A stretch of 64,000 nucleotides of DNA from Setomelanomma holmii (taxonomy: Eukaryota > Ascomycota > Dothideomycetes > Pleosporales > Phaeosphaeriaceae), in the NCBI GenBank assembly GCA_010015745.1, contig ML978201.1, forward strand, positions 62,001 to 126,000, in the 5' to 3' direction. The notes beneath the pieces were generated by a model. That model had not been told where the DNA came from. It worked only from the letters and a program-made list of their open reading frames with translations, and did no database searches. The position numbers and the translations under genes were made by a program. Below are positions 1-11,187 of the stretch, piece by piece. Position 1 is the first letter of the stretch, and each line of letters opens with the position of its first letter.

Positions 1-121
1 AGCTGTTACCTGGAGCTCAGCTATGGTGAGGGTACGTCGTGCATTAGTGCGGGGAATTGCCCCACCAACGCGGTCGAGTCGCGTCCACGTCTTCCGCGAT
101 TCTAACAATCGCGGAGCAATT

Positions 122-350
122 ATGGACACACTTCCCAACGAAGTCCTCGTCCTCATATTGGAGTCTACTCATTCGAGCTCGGTTTAGTCACCCGTAGCCC
201 TCGCCGGTTGCTGTCTGGTGAACCAGACTGGAGACAGCTGCGAGCCTGGAGCTATACATCCCTGAATCGTATATCAACCAGAGCTTCCTGATCAAGGAGT
301 CAAGTCTCAAATCTCACATACCCTGGCGACTCAGTTGTGACACATCGGTC
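122..350 (+). pseudogene. Relic of an F-box protein 5' end
   Basis: An ATG at 122 opens a 21-codon frame beginning MDTLPNEVLVLILEST, which matches the start of a fungal F-box domain (LPxExLxxILxxL). It stops at a TAG near 185. Downstream frames give only fragments such as LIKESSLKSHI, resembling the body of such genes but not in the same frame. I see no continuous coding path, and the downstream part is overrun by the 3' end of the GH16 gene on the other strand. F-box proteins normally link substrates to SCF ubiquitin ligases; this copy could not. The call rests on the short N-terminal match and the local abundance of similar relics. Confidence 0.4.
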
Positions 351-406
351 ATGGAAACTTAACATAGCTCATGAACATAAAAACATGCACATTCGCGACA
401 GAACTA

Positions 407-1651
407 CTACCGCAACTCAGGCTGCAACTCATACCCATCTTTCCCCTTTGCCGTCGGCGCCGCCATCTTCCTCTTCCTCCAAAACCACCACGCAACCGCC
501 GCAAGCAGCGCCACACCCAGCAGCACACCAATAACAATACCCGCAATCGCACCTCCAGACAATCCCTCATCGCCCTCATCCCCACTACCCACATGCACAA
601 TCTCCGGCGTCCCAACCTGCGCCACATTATCAATCTTGCACACAGTCTGACACCCGCCTCCGCGCTTCTCCAGCTCAATACCACGCTTGCTATCCGATTT
701 GGCGCCTATGTACTTCCCAGACGTATTGAACGTCATTTCAATCCACTGGATCTGGAACTCTGCCTGTCCGCCGACGGTCATATTGCCCGACCACTCGCCG
801 CCGTCGCCCCACATGTTCAGGACCAGGAAACTCGGTTTGCGCGGGACGCTGTACGTGTTTGCCGCGACTTGCTTGTTGTCCAGGTACCAGTAGCTGTTCT
901 TGGGAAGCCAGTCGATGCGGTGAGTCTGCCACTCGTCCCATGCTGGCAGGCCTGTGGGCCCCGTTGAGGCTTGCGTGATTTCGTTGCCTTGCTTGTCTAC
1001 GGACGGCTGGTTCGTGTACCGGATCTGGTCTGTGGGATCGCGCGTTAGGATCTCGACGTCGGATTCGTTATTGTCGTCGAAGAAGGTGAAGAAGCCTGCT
1101 ACGGCGCCGGCGTCGCCTGTTACACGGCCATACATGCGCATGGAAACATGCATGAGGTTCTTTTGCTGGTTTTCGATTTCGCCGGCAGTTTGGTGGTCGT
1201 CGAGACGGCTGGAGCGCAGGGAGAGGAAGGAAGTGTCGTTTTCTTGGCCGATATAGATGTTGGCGAATGAATTTGACATTGGGACTGGGAAGTCGTCGGT
1301 TGCGGGTTTACTCCAGTTTTGTATTCCCCAATCGAACTGCCAGTCGTCGCTGTTGAATATTGTGGGTTGCCATGTTGACAATGTGGATGCATTTTGTGTA
1401 TTGTTAATTAGTGGTGGTGTGTCGTTAAGACCACCGGCGAGGTTGCGGAAGTCGTAAAAGCGGTAGTATTGGAAGTACTCGGGAGTTGTGGATTCCTTGC
1501 CGGAGGAGACAACATAGCAACTACAATTTGCGCTGTTGTCTTTTGGTAGTTCCGACTGTGTGGATGTGTAGACGCCGTCCTGCGCAAGGGTGGGTGTCAG
1601 GAGAGCTGCGAGGGGCAGGAGCAGAGCGCCCAGCGGTGGGAGGTATGACAT
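407..1651 (-). CDS. GH16-type glucanase/transglycosylase-like protein, secreted and membrane-anchored
   Basis: This is a single-exon protein of 414 aa. I start it at the ATG at 1651; an upstream GTG would add only five residues. It has a signal peptide (about residues 1-25, ending near TLAQDG), then a concanavalin A-like glucanase fold. The motif NESDVEILTRD near residue 195 fits the GH16 pattern ExDxE, with both catalytic carboxylates present. The signature WxxHRIDWLP follows (QTHRIDWLPKNSYWYLDNKQV). Near the C-terminus come a Gly-rich stretch, one hydrophobic segment (GGAIAGIVIGVLLGVALLAA) and a basic stop-transfer tail, so the enzyme is expected on the cell surface facing the wall. GH16 enzymes cleave or remodel beta-glucans; the exact substrate cannot be read here. 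Several N-glycosylation sequons are visible. No defects seen. Confidence 0.85.
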   Translation of the reverse strand: MSYLPPLGALLLPLAALLTPTLAQDGVYTSTQSELPKDNSANCSCYVVSSGKESTTPEYFQYYRFYDFRNLAGGLNDTPPLINNTQNASTLSTWQPTIFNSDDWQFDWGIQNWSKPATDDFPVPMSNSFANIYIGQENDTSFLSLRSSRLDDHQTAGEIENQQKNLMHVSMRMYGRVTGDAGAVAGFFTFFDDNNESDVEILTRDPTDQIRYTNQPSVDKQGNEITQASTGPTGLPAWDEWQTHRIDWLPKNSYWYLDNKQVAANTYSVPRKPSFLVLNMWGDGGEWSGNMTVGGQAEFQIQWIEMTFNTSGKYIGAKSDSKRGIELEKRGGGCQTVCKIDNVAQVGTPEIVHVGSGDEGDEGLSGGAIAGIVIGVLLGVALLAAVAWWFWRKRKMAAPTAKGKDGYELQPELR

Positions 1652-1850
1652 CTTTCGTAGAAACACTTCTCGTATGGGGTATCGATGGGAAATTAAACAA
1701 TTATGTTAAAGAGATACGAGTGTAGAATGATCGACAACAAGGTATTATATGGAAGCGACTGTCACCTTTGTAAGGCCGTGAAGGATGGGACAAAGAAAGC
1801 TTGGTGTGAAGACTGAAACTCGAATCGGGACTTTCTGGGGCTCAGTCAGC

Positions 1851-2690
1851 TCATATAACCCACTGGAAATTCAGCGCACCACTATTCGCGCGGAAAATGC
1901 CTAGCTCGTCCTCAGATGCGCTGGTGATGTGTTTCACATCATGGGCATACAGGGCTCGTGTTTTTTTGCTGCTCAGCCACAGCTGGATCCAGACTTCGTA
2001 GGGCCAGAGACGCAGATCGACCCCCTGGCTTAGCCGCTTTAGAGCGGGGAACAAGCCACTGATCGGAACCGACGGCGTATCGCCAAGGAGTCATGGTATA
2101 GAATTAGATGTTTTGGCGGCGCTTTCTGAGCAAATTGGTCACAAGCTCTGTTGATTCGAGACTGTAGCTTGGGAAATACGAGGGACTGGCGTGTGGCATC
2201 AGGCGGAGAAAGTTTTGCCAAGCGCAAGGTGAGTTTTCTGGAGATACAGGGGTGCTTCACCAGCCACTGGAACAAGCGCGGGCCGAAGCACGCTAACGAC
2301 GCACGGGGACGAAAATAGCATTATCGATTCCATGGATTGCGCACTAGTGACAATTGCTTTCGAAATGGCGACGCGTCATAATTCAGGAGCATGCTGAAAG
2401 AGATGGCGAGGCGAAAACGAAGTTGGACTTCGGCGTTCATGCTTATTGCGGTTGAGAGAGTAAGAACTTTCCTCAAAGGGCCTCATGACTGAGACCTTAA
2501 ACTCACGATCCGCGACGTCATTGAAGCTTTGATACCCCAGAAAAACCACCAAGGACGATCTCTCTTGGCAATACTCGAAATATGTGCTCATCCAGCACGC
2601 CATGCGATGGTGAATTTTCGCGAACGGGGCGAAAGGAGAAGGAGGCCTGCAGTAACGACCATGGCATTTATGCAAGCCGCGACGTGACCG
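1851..2690 (-). pseudogene. Probable relic of an F-box/LRR-like gene
   Basis: On the minus strand, successive short open stretches in different frames read like one decayed protein: 2690-2376 (IHHRMACWMSTYFEYCQE and onward), then 2290-2039 (PRLFQWLVKHPCISRKLTLR and onward), then 2054-1851 (LKRLSQGVDLRLWPYEVW and onward). The middle piece has the feel of the conserved body of Dothideomycete F-box-like proteins. There is no usable start and no in-phase path through the whole. I do not recognise the family firmly; chance open frames are the alternative. Confidence 0.3.
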
Positions 2691-2699
2691 CTGTGCGAC

Positions 2700-3642
2700 A
2701 AGCTCATCACCATGTACAAAAGTCGGGCGACGTTACATAGACAGCATCCTCGACCATCAAGATCTTACCACGGTTGCGTTTGATGTTACTGTCGAGACGT
2801 CCACTTGAACGCTCCAGCAACTGCAAGGAAATGGGAGGAGCCTAACACCAGACTAGTGCCGCAACATCGAAGCTTCACGTGATATATGGCGAACAACCAA
2901 GATACAGTCAGTATGCGTATCATTAGTCCTGCCCATATCAATGTTAACACAACTCGAGCAAGATCTGACTGTCATAGGACTCCCATGCGTGTTCACAACC
3001 CTGTGTACCACTTGCTTGCTTGATTGGCGTTCTGGTATTCATCGAGGCTGCGAAGAGAAGGAACCTCGGAAATGCACGATCAAGAGAGTCATTCAGTTGA
3101 AATGCCTCTTGAGATGTCGCCATACGAGGGGTCCGACTCATGGAAGAAAGCTGAAGCTCTATGATATGAAAAGGACTGGAGATGTGATGTGAAACACGTC
3201 TGCTGTCGGCAGAACCGATTTTCTTAATGTAAACACCCAAATGGAGGTGCGCAAGGATCGATGAACTCCTAACGTGGCCTATGTGATCGTCCTCTCACCT
3301 TTACGTAGAAGATCTTCATTCTGGCGCTATGGTAGCTTGGACCTTCTGTTATAAACCACCTGGCTGAGGAATTCTCGCTAGAACAGCGGGAACACAGATG
3401 AAGGTGAATCCACCACAGCGCGAGCGTGGTGCAAGGACCCACTGCGCCACGTGAAAACTTCGTTTGCGCACCTATCTTGATCCCTTTGGGCCTCCGATGT
3501 CCTCTCTCTCGCTCTTTCGACTCACTGTTGACCCAGTTTGAAGCTCGACGCCGCCCGAAAATAGACCGTGTCGCCAAGATCTGCTCGTATCCACTTCTCA
3601 TTCGCAGAACGCTCTCAGAATTTTCGGCCAACACTGTTAAGT
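2700..3642. other. Gene-free stretch upstream of the F-box pseudogene
   Basis: Only short, overlapping open frames on both strands, with no recognisable domain, splice structure or codon bias. The right end would be the promoter of the F-box pseudogene that follows. Nothing else is seen. Confidence 0.5.
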
Positions 3643-5267
3643 ATGGAATCGCTACCCACTGAACTTGACGAGAACATTATTCACCGTCTTGACAGGCGCG
3701 CTCTAGACGCATTGTCCAGGACCTCGAAGTACTATCGCGCGACGAACGAGCCATTTCTGTACAGGAATCTAGATTTTGGCTGTAATCAACCGGTCAGCAC
3801 TGCACTGCTATTCTTCACCATGCTCGACCGCTGAGAGCTTGCTCAACACATCCGCTCTTGCACCTTATGGGATTCGCAGGCCAAGGCTGAAACACCCCGG
3901 AACTATGAGGAGTTCAATTCGACAATCTGGAGTCGACTTGTCGACATCAAAAATCTTGGCTGAGCTTCTCCCCTGCTGGACGAATCGAAGTCGCAGTACA
4001 CTGGCTTGGCACCATCTTGGAGGATGTACTTAGCTACGATGGGCCGTTGTCCCTGATCCTCAGCCGTGCCTCCAACATCGAGCAAGTCAAATTAAACTTC
4101 ATCCCGCATATACTCGCGAAAGTTATTGAGACTACGGGACCGATCAACAAGGTTAACGAAGATGTTCAGTGTAATGCGACAACCCGAATGGGTAGAGCCT
4201 CCCAGGGAGAGAATCACGAAGCTTTCTCCATAGAGTAGCCTTTTAACGAGATACAAGATGGCGATAGTAGACCAAGTCAGGTTGTAGGCAAGACAAGTGG
4301 GAAACGCTTCTTCGATTAGTTCAAAACTTTGTGTCTTACCGGAAACAAACCAATAGTTCCAGTCTTGCCATCATTGACGTCACTGCTAATATGTTGCTCT
4401 CGACCTGTCAGATATATCAAGACTTTGCTATAATTCTGGCACGTTGAGACCGGATTGGTACCGCGGCTCAGCTCGCTCGAGATCAACAGGGCGAACTTAC
4501 ATCTCCCCGCATTTGAACAATTACTTCGCTCCTCTCCATATCTTCGTGGTCTCCAGCACCTGGAGGTGCGGCAGTTAGGTTGGACGCAGAGCTCTGGCTC
4601 ATGGGATGACCACGACTTTGCGAGTCTGAGTCAAAAAATGGCCAAGAACCTTCCAGAACTGCAAGAACTTGTGTGGTCGAAGAATAGATTGGGCTCAAAC
4701 AAACTGGGGCTAAAGCCGTTCGGCAGCTTCAGAGGCTTGTCGAAACTGAGGAAACTTGCCGTAGATCTCGAGCTCATCACGCCCACGCTTGACACCCCCG
4801 ATGACCACCCTGGCGACTCAGCCCATCTCTTGGAGCCTCAGACCTATTTCCCGGACAGTTCGGAACTCCTCAACATTACTGATGTTGATGATTACAACCT
4901 GATATTTCTCTGCGGTCATCAATCACACGCAGCACAAATAGTAGAGCAGCAGGCTGCCGGGGAATTTTTCAGCAACTTTTGCAGAGCTCCATGTCTGAAG
5001 GATCTCGAACTATCGCTAAAGATGAACTTCGCTAAAGACGAGCACATCAGCGGTTTCGTCGGTACTAAGGAACTAAAGCCACTATCCATACGGGCATTCC
5101 TCCCTATGGTCATCGATGCTCTATACTCAATAGGTACCGAGATGCGAGTCTGGCGTCACGACGGCGAATTCGTGGGGAAGTTGATGTATGCTCCAGGGTT
5201 TGCAGCACCGATGCCACATTGGGGAGATGTGGACAAGGCTTTCTGGATGCATAAGGATTGGGGGTGA
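3643..5267 (+). pseudogene. F-box-like protein, disrupted
   Basis: The ATG at 3643 opens an F-box start (MESLPTELDENIIHRLDRRA), followed by the usual SRTSKYYRATNEPFLYRNL block. An in-frame TGA at 3832-3834 interrupts a continuing frame (ELAQHIRSCTLWDSQAKAE). A frame change follows near 3950-3990, after which the protein resumes as RIEVAVHWLGTILEDVLSYD. That frame ends at 4236-4238. The C-terminal part is open again at 4455-5267 (LEINRANLHLPAFEQLLRSS; LPELQELVWSKNRLG). At least one nonsense codon and two frame breaks make a full protein impossible without correction. F-box proteins of this type are numerous and poorly characterised in these fungi. Confidence 0.7.
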
Positions 5268-5518
5268 GAAACAAGGCAAGGGGCCGAACACTCACCTACA
5301 CTAAACCTCAATGCATCAGACCTCACTAAGGACATCGAACAGAGGATTTGTGGAGATAGCCATATATGACAGATCCGAATTAGATCAGCATATCTTCCGG
5401 ACCTCCTGGTGCGGTTGGGATGACCAATTGCCCCCTACACCAGCCTAATCGACTCGGTAACACTTAGGTGGGACTGAGGTCATACCGGCTGGGGTGGACC
5501 AATTAGTTTTAGTTCTAA

Positions 5519-6978
5519 TCAAAGTTTCGCCACAACTCTAGTCTTCATATCGTCGTCCGTCCTCAGCCTTACGTTTGGCAACGCTCTAGACCTCTTCGCG
5601 CCCTCCAACAACACGTTTGCCGGCATCTCATCACCCACAACCCTCCACTTCCAAGCTTTAATCGCTGGTCTCTCCATCCCAAAATCCTCCAGCACGTCGA
5701 CAACCCAGTTTCCAATATTTGGCAGATACTTGAATGCATGTCCACTGCCACCAGTAGCTACGAACGATCCCTCCCTTCCAGGTACATGGTCGATGATGAA
5801 GTGATTGTCGAACGTGTCGGTGTACCAGCACACTCGCGTAAGAGCAATGTCGATGCTCTCTTCACCCAGCTCCGGGAGATACTCGTCCGTGAAGCACTTC
5901 AATACTTTCATCGCTTGGCTAGGGATCTGCTTCAGCTGTTCTTGCTCCGTCCATCGCGTCACGGGAACACTTCTTTCCTTGCCATCTTCTTGCTTTTGCG
6001 GATTGGTGTACTTGGTGCCCCGGTACCCGAGTTTCATATACCCGTCTTCATCGCGAGGGAAGCCGTAGAGACCGCCTTCGGCACCGTCTCGCACTCGCCA
6101 TAACCATGTTGGAAAATTCTCGGGTGATGTGCGATCCCATAATGAGGATATGCGCGGGATCTTGTACGTTATTACGGAGCCGCGGTTGCTTCACAGAGGC
6201 CATCGAGTTGGGGCAGGAGGGCGGGCGTCCAGCCTCCGCAGGCCATGATCGTGAGATCTGCTTGGTGCTGTTTGCCATCTTTCGTTACGATGCCTGCTAT
6301 CCGTCCATCTGGAGATGTGATGAACGAAGCGAAAGCCCCAGCAGAAGGCTCGAGAACGAAGTAGGCACCTGCTTTCCTGGCTTTGTGGAGTGCAAAACGA
6401 CATGCTTTGTCGGCGACTGCCATGCCGCCTGTGTAATCGAGCACCCCAACGTTGTGTTTCCCTCTTCGTTTCCGCTGAAATGGGTCCATAGCAAAACCAA
6501 GACCTATGCTCTCGGCAATCTGATTGTGCTTTCGATCGGTAGTGATAAGTTGGGTGTCTTTGTGCCCACACTCCTCCATGCTCTTGATAGTCGCTAACTC
6601 GATTGGCGGAATGGTGTCACCATCCGTCATACTGAGACTGCCACAGGTATGGAATACTTTGTCATGCTTCGTCATTCCCGGCGGTAAATCAATACCGCTC
6701 GCGAGCTCATCATTCCACGCTTTCCAGCCGTCGATCGCTTCGAAGGTCATTTCTCGATATTCGACCTGGCTGCCGTAGGCTGAGCGCACGATCTTGTTCA
6801 TATCCGCAGAGGCTGCATCTGCTCCATTCAAGTATTAATATAACGATATATCGTAAGCCTGTTTGTCAAAAACGGGGACATCTTTATATCTGCGGTACTT
6901 GAGGTGTAGCGCTGTTGAGAGACCGAAGATGCCCGCTCAAACAATGATGATGCGCGAATCTTTGGTCAATGAAGCCAT
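5519..6978 (-). pseudogene. FAD-dependent amadoriase / saccharopine-oxidase-like flavoenzyme, disrupted
   Basis: The frame starts at the ATG at 6978 (MASLTKDSRIIIV) and runs into TGA at 6937-6939, exactly where the first Gly of the FAD-binding GxGxxG motif belongs; the next residues read AGIFGLSTALHL. A second in-frame stop, TAA at 6835-6837, precedes LNGADAASADMNKIVR, the conserved block of fructosyl amino acid oxidases and fungal saccharopine oxidases. A one-base loss around 6178-6183 shifts the frame after GGWTPALLPQLDGLCEATA; reading resumes as SLWDR...RDGAEGGLYGFPRDEDGY. The C-terminus ends in AKL, a type 1 peroxisomal targeting signal, as in functional family members. Known enzymes oxidise N-substituted amino acids to release H2O2. 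It lies head-to-head with the transporter pseudogene, about 500 bp away. Family confidence is high; the substrate is unknown. Confidence 0.85.
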
Positions 6979-7481
6979 CGTGTTGCGACAATTAGTCAAA
7001 GAGACAAATGAAGTTTCGTGTGAACAAACGCTCGATGCGAGCGACAATGCCCTGTTTAATACGGTGTAACTTCAGCATGCCGATGACGCGGGCTTCACGT
7101 GAAGTTGGCTATTCGCAGCCGATCCTCGCTCCATGAACCCAGTCTCAGGAGGCGACTGATAACGGTACTGTAAGAGCATTGGAGTTTCTCGAGTGCATTC
7201 GATGGGCTCGAGACTGGGTCGGCAGATGTGAGATATCAGCTGGACAGGCGAGAAAGTGGGGCTCGGTTTCCCTCAGTAGTTCACCCCCAGATAGGCCGCG
7301 AACTACACCAAAATCAAACCCTGCCAATCAGTCGCCCGCCACAGAGGGAGATACTGATAAAAAATCATGACGAATAGGTCCAAGCACGCGACAGCGGATA
7401 TATACATGATCCCTCGAAGTTGACTGCAAGCTGCAGATCTTCCCTCAAGCATCGTCGAGGGAATTACCTAGATACGACAAT
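6979..7481. promoter_or_regulatory. Shared upstream region of the divergent oxidase and transporter pseudogenes
   Basis: About 500 bp between two divergent start codons. No gene is visible. It presumably held a bidirectional promoter for the cluster; I see no CGG-spaced Zn2Cys6 site clear enough to call. Confidence 0.4.
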
Positions 7482-9228
7482 ATGGGCATACTATCCAACT
7501 CGACTGTCGCCGATTATGGTCGTACTATCAAGGCCTCGCCGCGCGAGCTCATCTTTAATCGTAAATTGCGGTCTCGGCGGCATTGTACGCCATGAGCGGT
7601 ATTCCCATCAGTAAGCGAACCCATTGATTGTGAACGACGCATTTGCTGACATGCTCTGTAGCTTAGGATCAAGGCTCTTCTTCCATCGTTCCCTCCCTTC
7701 CTGGCTTCCAAAAAGCGTTCGGCATTACCTCAGGTGCCAACCCGTCACAGATCTCGAACTTGATCTCCTTCGTGTACTTAACCGCTGGCATTGGGGCCGG
7801 CATCTCCTATTTCATCAATGATCGTATCGGCCGTCTCTGGAGCTTACGACTGTACATGTGTATCTGGATCATTGGACAGCTGATTGCTACATTCTCAAAC
7901 GGCCATTTGGGGGCACTCTACACGGCGCGCTTCGTGTCTGGCTTGGGCATCGGACCGCTAACTGCGACAGGCCCGATGTCCATTGTCGAGATTGCACCTT
8001 ATGAAATCCGTGGACTGCTCGCCACGTGGTTCAGCGTCGTCATGCTGCTCAGTCTGACAGTCAGCTGTTTCGTGGTCTACGCAAGCTTCCTGCACATCGC
8101 CGCGGGCCACCTGCAGTACCAGGTCGTGTGGTTCGTACCTTGCATCATCATTGCGGTCATCATCACACTCAGCTTCTTCTGTGTGTATGAGTCACCTCGT
8201 TGGCTCATGCTCGTTGGCCGCGAAGACGAGGCCGCGAAGACGAGGCCGCGAAGACTCTGGTTGCTCTACGTGGGCTGCCGATCGATCACCCAAGGGTGGC
8301 AAGTGAATTCAACGAGATCAAGACCCAGATCGAGGGAGAGCGCGCGAAGTATGGTGGCAGTCACGGCGGGCTGAAGTCCGCCCTCAAAAAACATTAGTTG
8401 TCAGGTCTAACCTCCGCCGCGTTGTGCAAGCTTGTCTCTCCTACGCTTTGGCCCAACTGTCCGGCGCCAACTCCGTTACATCTTATCTTGTCCCAATTCT
8501 AATCATGATTGGGGCTGGTGGAACAACAGACAGGAACATATTCCTCACGGGCATGTACTCAATGGCCAAGTTTTTCTACACGCTAATGGCATCGTTCTTC
8601 TTCATCGATGCGTTCGGGCAAAGGAAGTCGCTCTTTCTGGGCATCATTGTTCAGATGATCTCGGATATCTATATCGGTGTCTTCCTGAAGTACAAGCAGG
8701 CTGGTGCAGTAGCTCCAGGATCGAGTGAGGGCGCCATCGCAGTCATCTACATCCACGGCTTTGGTTATGCTATTGGTAAGTGCCCTGGCGAAGTTGCGTT
8801 GCGGCGACATTTGCTGCTAACCCATTGAAGGTCTTCTTGTCCTACCCTACGTCTTTAGTGCTGAGCTCTGGCCCAACAACATCCGCTCTTTCGGCTCGAC
8901 GCTCTCACAAACCTTCCATTGGCTCTTTTATTTCGGCGTTGATAAGGGCACGCCAGGCATGTTGAAGAGCATGGACAACTGGGGTACCTTCTTGTTCTTC
9001 GCAGGTTGGTGTTTCTTGTCTCTAATATACGTCTTCGTAGCCGTCCCTGAGACGGCGGGTTTGAGCTTGGAGCAGCTTGACGAACTTTTCGAGGGGCCTT
9101 TCTGGCAGATGAACGGCAAGGCGAGGAGAGCTAGGCATGCGGTCAATGTCATTGAAAGTGCTGAGAGTGAAGATATCAGTGTTAAGGATGTTGAGATTGA
9201 GAAGAAAGCTAAAGACGGTGGAGCATGA
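7482..9228 (+). pseudogene. MFS sugar-type transporter, disrupted
   Basis: The ATG at 7482 begins MGILSNSTVADYG, followed by KASPRELIFNRKL. A frame change near 7570-7580 is needed to reach AALYAMSGIPI. An intron 7611-7661 then joins to a TAG at 7664-7666, where a Trp codon would be expected before DQGSSSIVPSLPGFQ. The membrane core follows (ISYFINDRIGRLWSLRLYM; GLGIGPLTATGPMSIVEIAP), with the sugar-porter motif ESPRWLMLVGRE. A perfect 14-bp tandem duplication at 8221-8248 breaks the frame; removing one copy restores AAKTLVALRGLPIDHPRV. A one-base deficit in an A run near 8386-8391 breaks it again. A second intron, 8776-8830, is intact, and the end (VPETAGLSLEQLDELFEG) carries the PETxGxxLEE-like signature. 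Members import hexoses, quinate and related compounds; the cargo here is unknown. Confidence 0.85.
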
Positions 9229-9610
9229 AGGCTTGCCGGTTAAAGGTCGGGGACTGGAATGCGAAAGAGTATTGGTAAATCGTTTTTAGTAGTCTGGGTA
9301 TTAGCCAAAAAATCTCATGCCGAATTTCGACGTGCTCATAGTCTCTTGCTAGTAGTATGCCACACGAGTGTGTACCGTTGTTTTCTGGGATCTTGATCTC
9401 AAGAGATACTTTGACGTCAAATAGATCTCGAGACTACATAGGTACGAATGTATCGCTGTTAGAAGTGCTTGGCATGCTCTGGGCTGCGTCTTCCCCCTCA
9501 AAAAGCATGCAATACGATGTCGTGACTCTTCTCAGAACTGCTGACAGGCTTCAAGTCATTTGTCATCAGGCACCAAAGCTAGCCTATGTACTCAAAAAAA
9601 TCCGAAAGGT
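9229..9610. other. Intergenic region between convergent genes
   Basis: Lies between the 3' ends of the transporter pseudogene and the hydroxyacid dehydrogenase. No gene, repeat or RNA is recognisable. Confidence 0.5.
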
Positions 9611-10691
9611 TCACCTAACTACTTGATCCACATTGACCGGCGAATTCGCCTTGCCTGTTTGAAAGAAGCTTCGTACGTTCTCAAAGCACTCCCGCTCCGC
9701 CTTCTGGAACGCGATATCCGTCAGCCCACCCAGATGCGGCTGTAATACGACATTCTCCTGCTCAAAGAACCACGGATCTACATTCGGCTCGTTGCAAAGT
9801 ACGTCTAGCCCAGCTCGTGCGACTTTGCCCGACTTCAGTGCCTCTTTCAGCGCGGCTTCATCAACGATTGCGCCACGTGCGGTGTTTATGAAGAAAGCGT
9901 CATCTCTCATGGTGGCGAATTCGGATGTGGAAATGAGGTTTGTTGTCTTTGCGTTCAGAGGACAATTCATTGAGACGATGTCTGAGTTTGAGAGGAGTTC
10001 GTGCAGGGAGGAGCAATACGTCGCGTTGTATTTGGTTTCATCCTCTTTGGGTAGCTGTCGTCGGTTGTAGTACTTGATCTTCAAGTTGAATACTGCCGCT
10101 TTCTTTGCGAGGTACTACTCGCATCTCAATTAGTGATCCACAAACATGTTGGGAAGGTGATGTCGTTACTTTTCCAATTGCACCCATGCCCACAATCCCC
10201 AAAGTCAATCCCGCCGGATCTCTTGCAGGTACAAGCCCCGCTGCGCTTTTCCACTTGCCAGCCTTGACGCTCTTCTCCGCGTTTGATGTGTTCCTCAAAG
10301 TCGCGAGTGTCAGGAACATAGCCATATCAGCCGTAGCTTCCGCCACAGCATCAATACTATTGCAGAAGATGATCCCATTCTTACTCATCCAGTCAATGTC
10401 GAACTCATTGTATCCAGCAGAAGCCGATGTGACAATTTGACACGACGGCACGAGGGGACCAAAGAAGTCGAAAGGCTCGTAAGGCGGCGTGCCCATGCGG
10501 ATTATGAAGGCATCGATAGGGCCATTCCGTTCTACAAGCTTGGGAAGCTTTGAAGTGGCTTGTTCACGATCGTTCGCATCCAGCACCTCGAATTCGAAGT
10601 CTCTGGAAAAATCATCGAGGTACTCTTTGCCTGCGTACTTGGGTGTTCCAAGGCACACAACGTGCGGCTTTCGCTCAGGCATCGATCCCAT
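9611..10691 (-). CDS. D-isomer-specific 2-hydroxyacid dehydrogenase
   Basis: Two exons, 10691-10170 and 10114-9611, with one intron at 10115-10169, encode 341 aa. I start at the first ATG (MGSMPERKPHVVCLGTPKY); the longer open frame upstream lacks an ATG. The NAD-binding Rossmann motif LGIVGMGAIGK is split just after the Lys by the intron, which joins in phase to YLAKKAAVFNLKIKYYNRR. The catalytic set is present: FFINTARGAIVDE carries the Arg, the Glu follows in LDVLCNEPNV, and LQPHLGG carries the His. The family reduces 2-oxoacids to D-2-hydroxyacids or the reverse (glyoxylate/hydroxypyruvate-type members are common). It is one of only two genes in the cluster without a visible lesion. Its neighbours make a role on a 2-hydroxyacid such as 2-hydroxyglutarate conceivable, but that is inference. 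Confidence 0.88.
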
Positions 10692-11187
10692 GCTGTATTC
10701 GCGTTGGTTCGAAACTCGTGGGCAGTATTTGGGTGCCGCAGAGAGACGCACGTGATGGAGGATTCGGGGATGGAACAAGCAAGGGAATCAAGGCAGCACG
10801 AGAGCTGGGCTCCGACCAGCTGCGAAAACTACTTACCAAGCTTTCTTCTATCTCCGGACAAGAATCGCAGCACGCGGTATACAAAGCGATGGCAAGTTTG
10901 GTTCCGAAGTCGCGTTGGGCTTGTTCCGAGATATGGAAAGTGGGGCTCAGCATGCATGCAGGGTTGATCAGCAGTATCTCGGATTCCTCCGAGCTGCAGG
11001 AGAGCAGGATATGGCGGCACAAGACTCAGTCATATCAATTTCCAAGAAGCATGGCGCCTTCTTTCTGGCCCAAGGTAAGCCTCAAGGCGGCTGTGAGATA
11101 ATCAATATTGTTTTAAGGCTCTAGACTAGCACGTGACAAACGCATTCACTCTCTTTCTGGTACCTCACACGCAAATCTGACAAAGCA
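10692..11187. promoter_or_regulatory. Shared upstream region of the dehydrogenase and racemase-like genes
   Basis: About 500 bp between divergent start codons, with open frames on both strands that show no domain. It probably holds both promoters. No specific binding site can be called with confidence. Confidence 0.4.

Noticed and set aside
371..967. A 198-codon plus-strand open frame
   Set aside because: It is the antisense shadow of the GH16 gene and has no domain.
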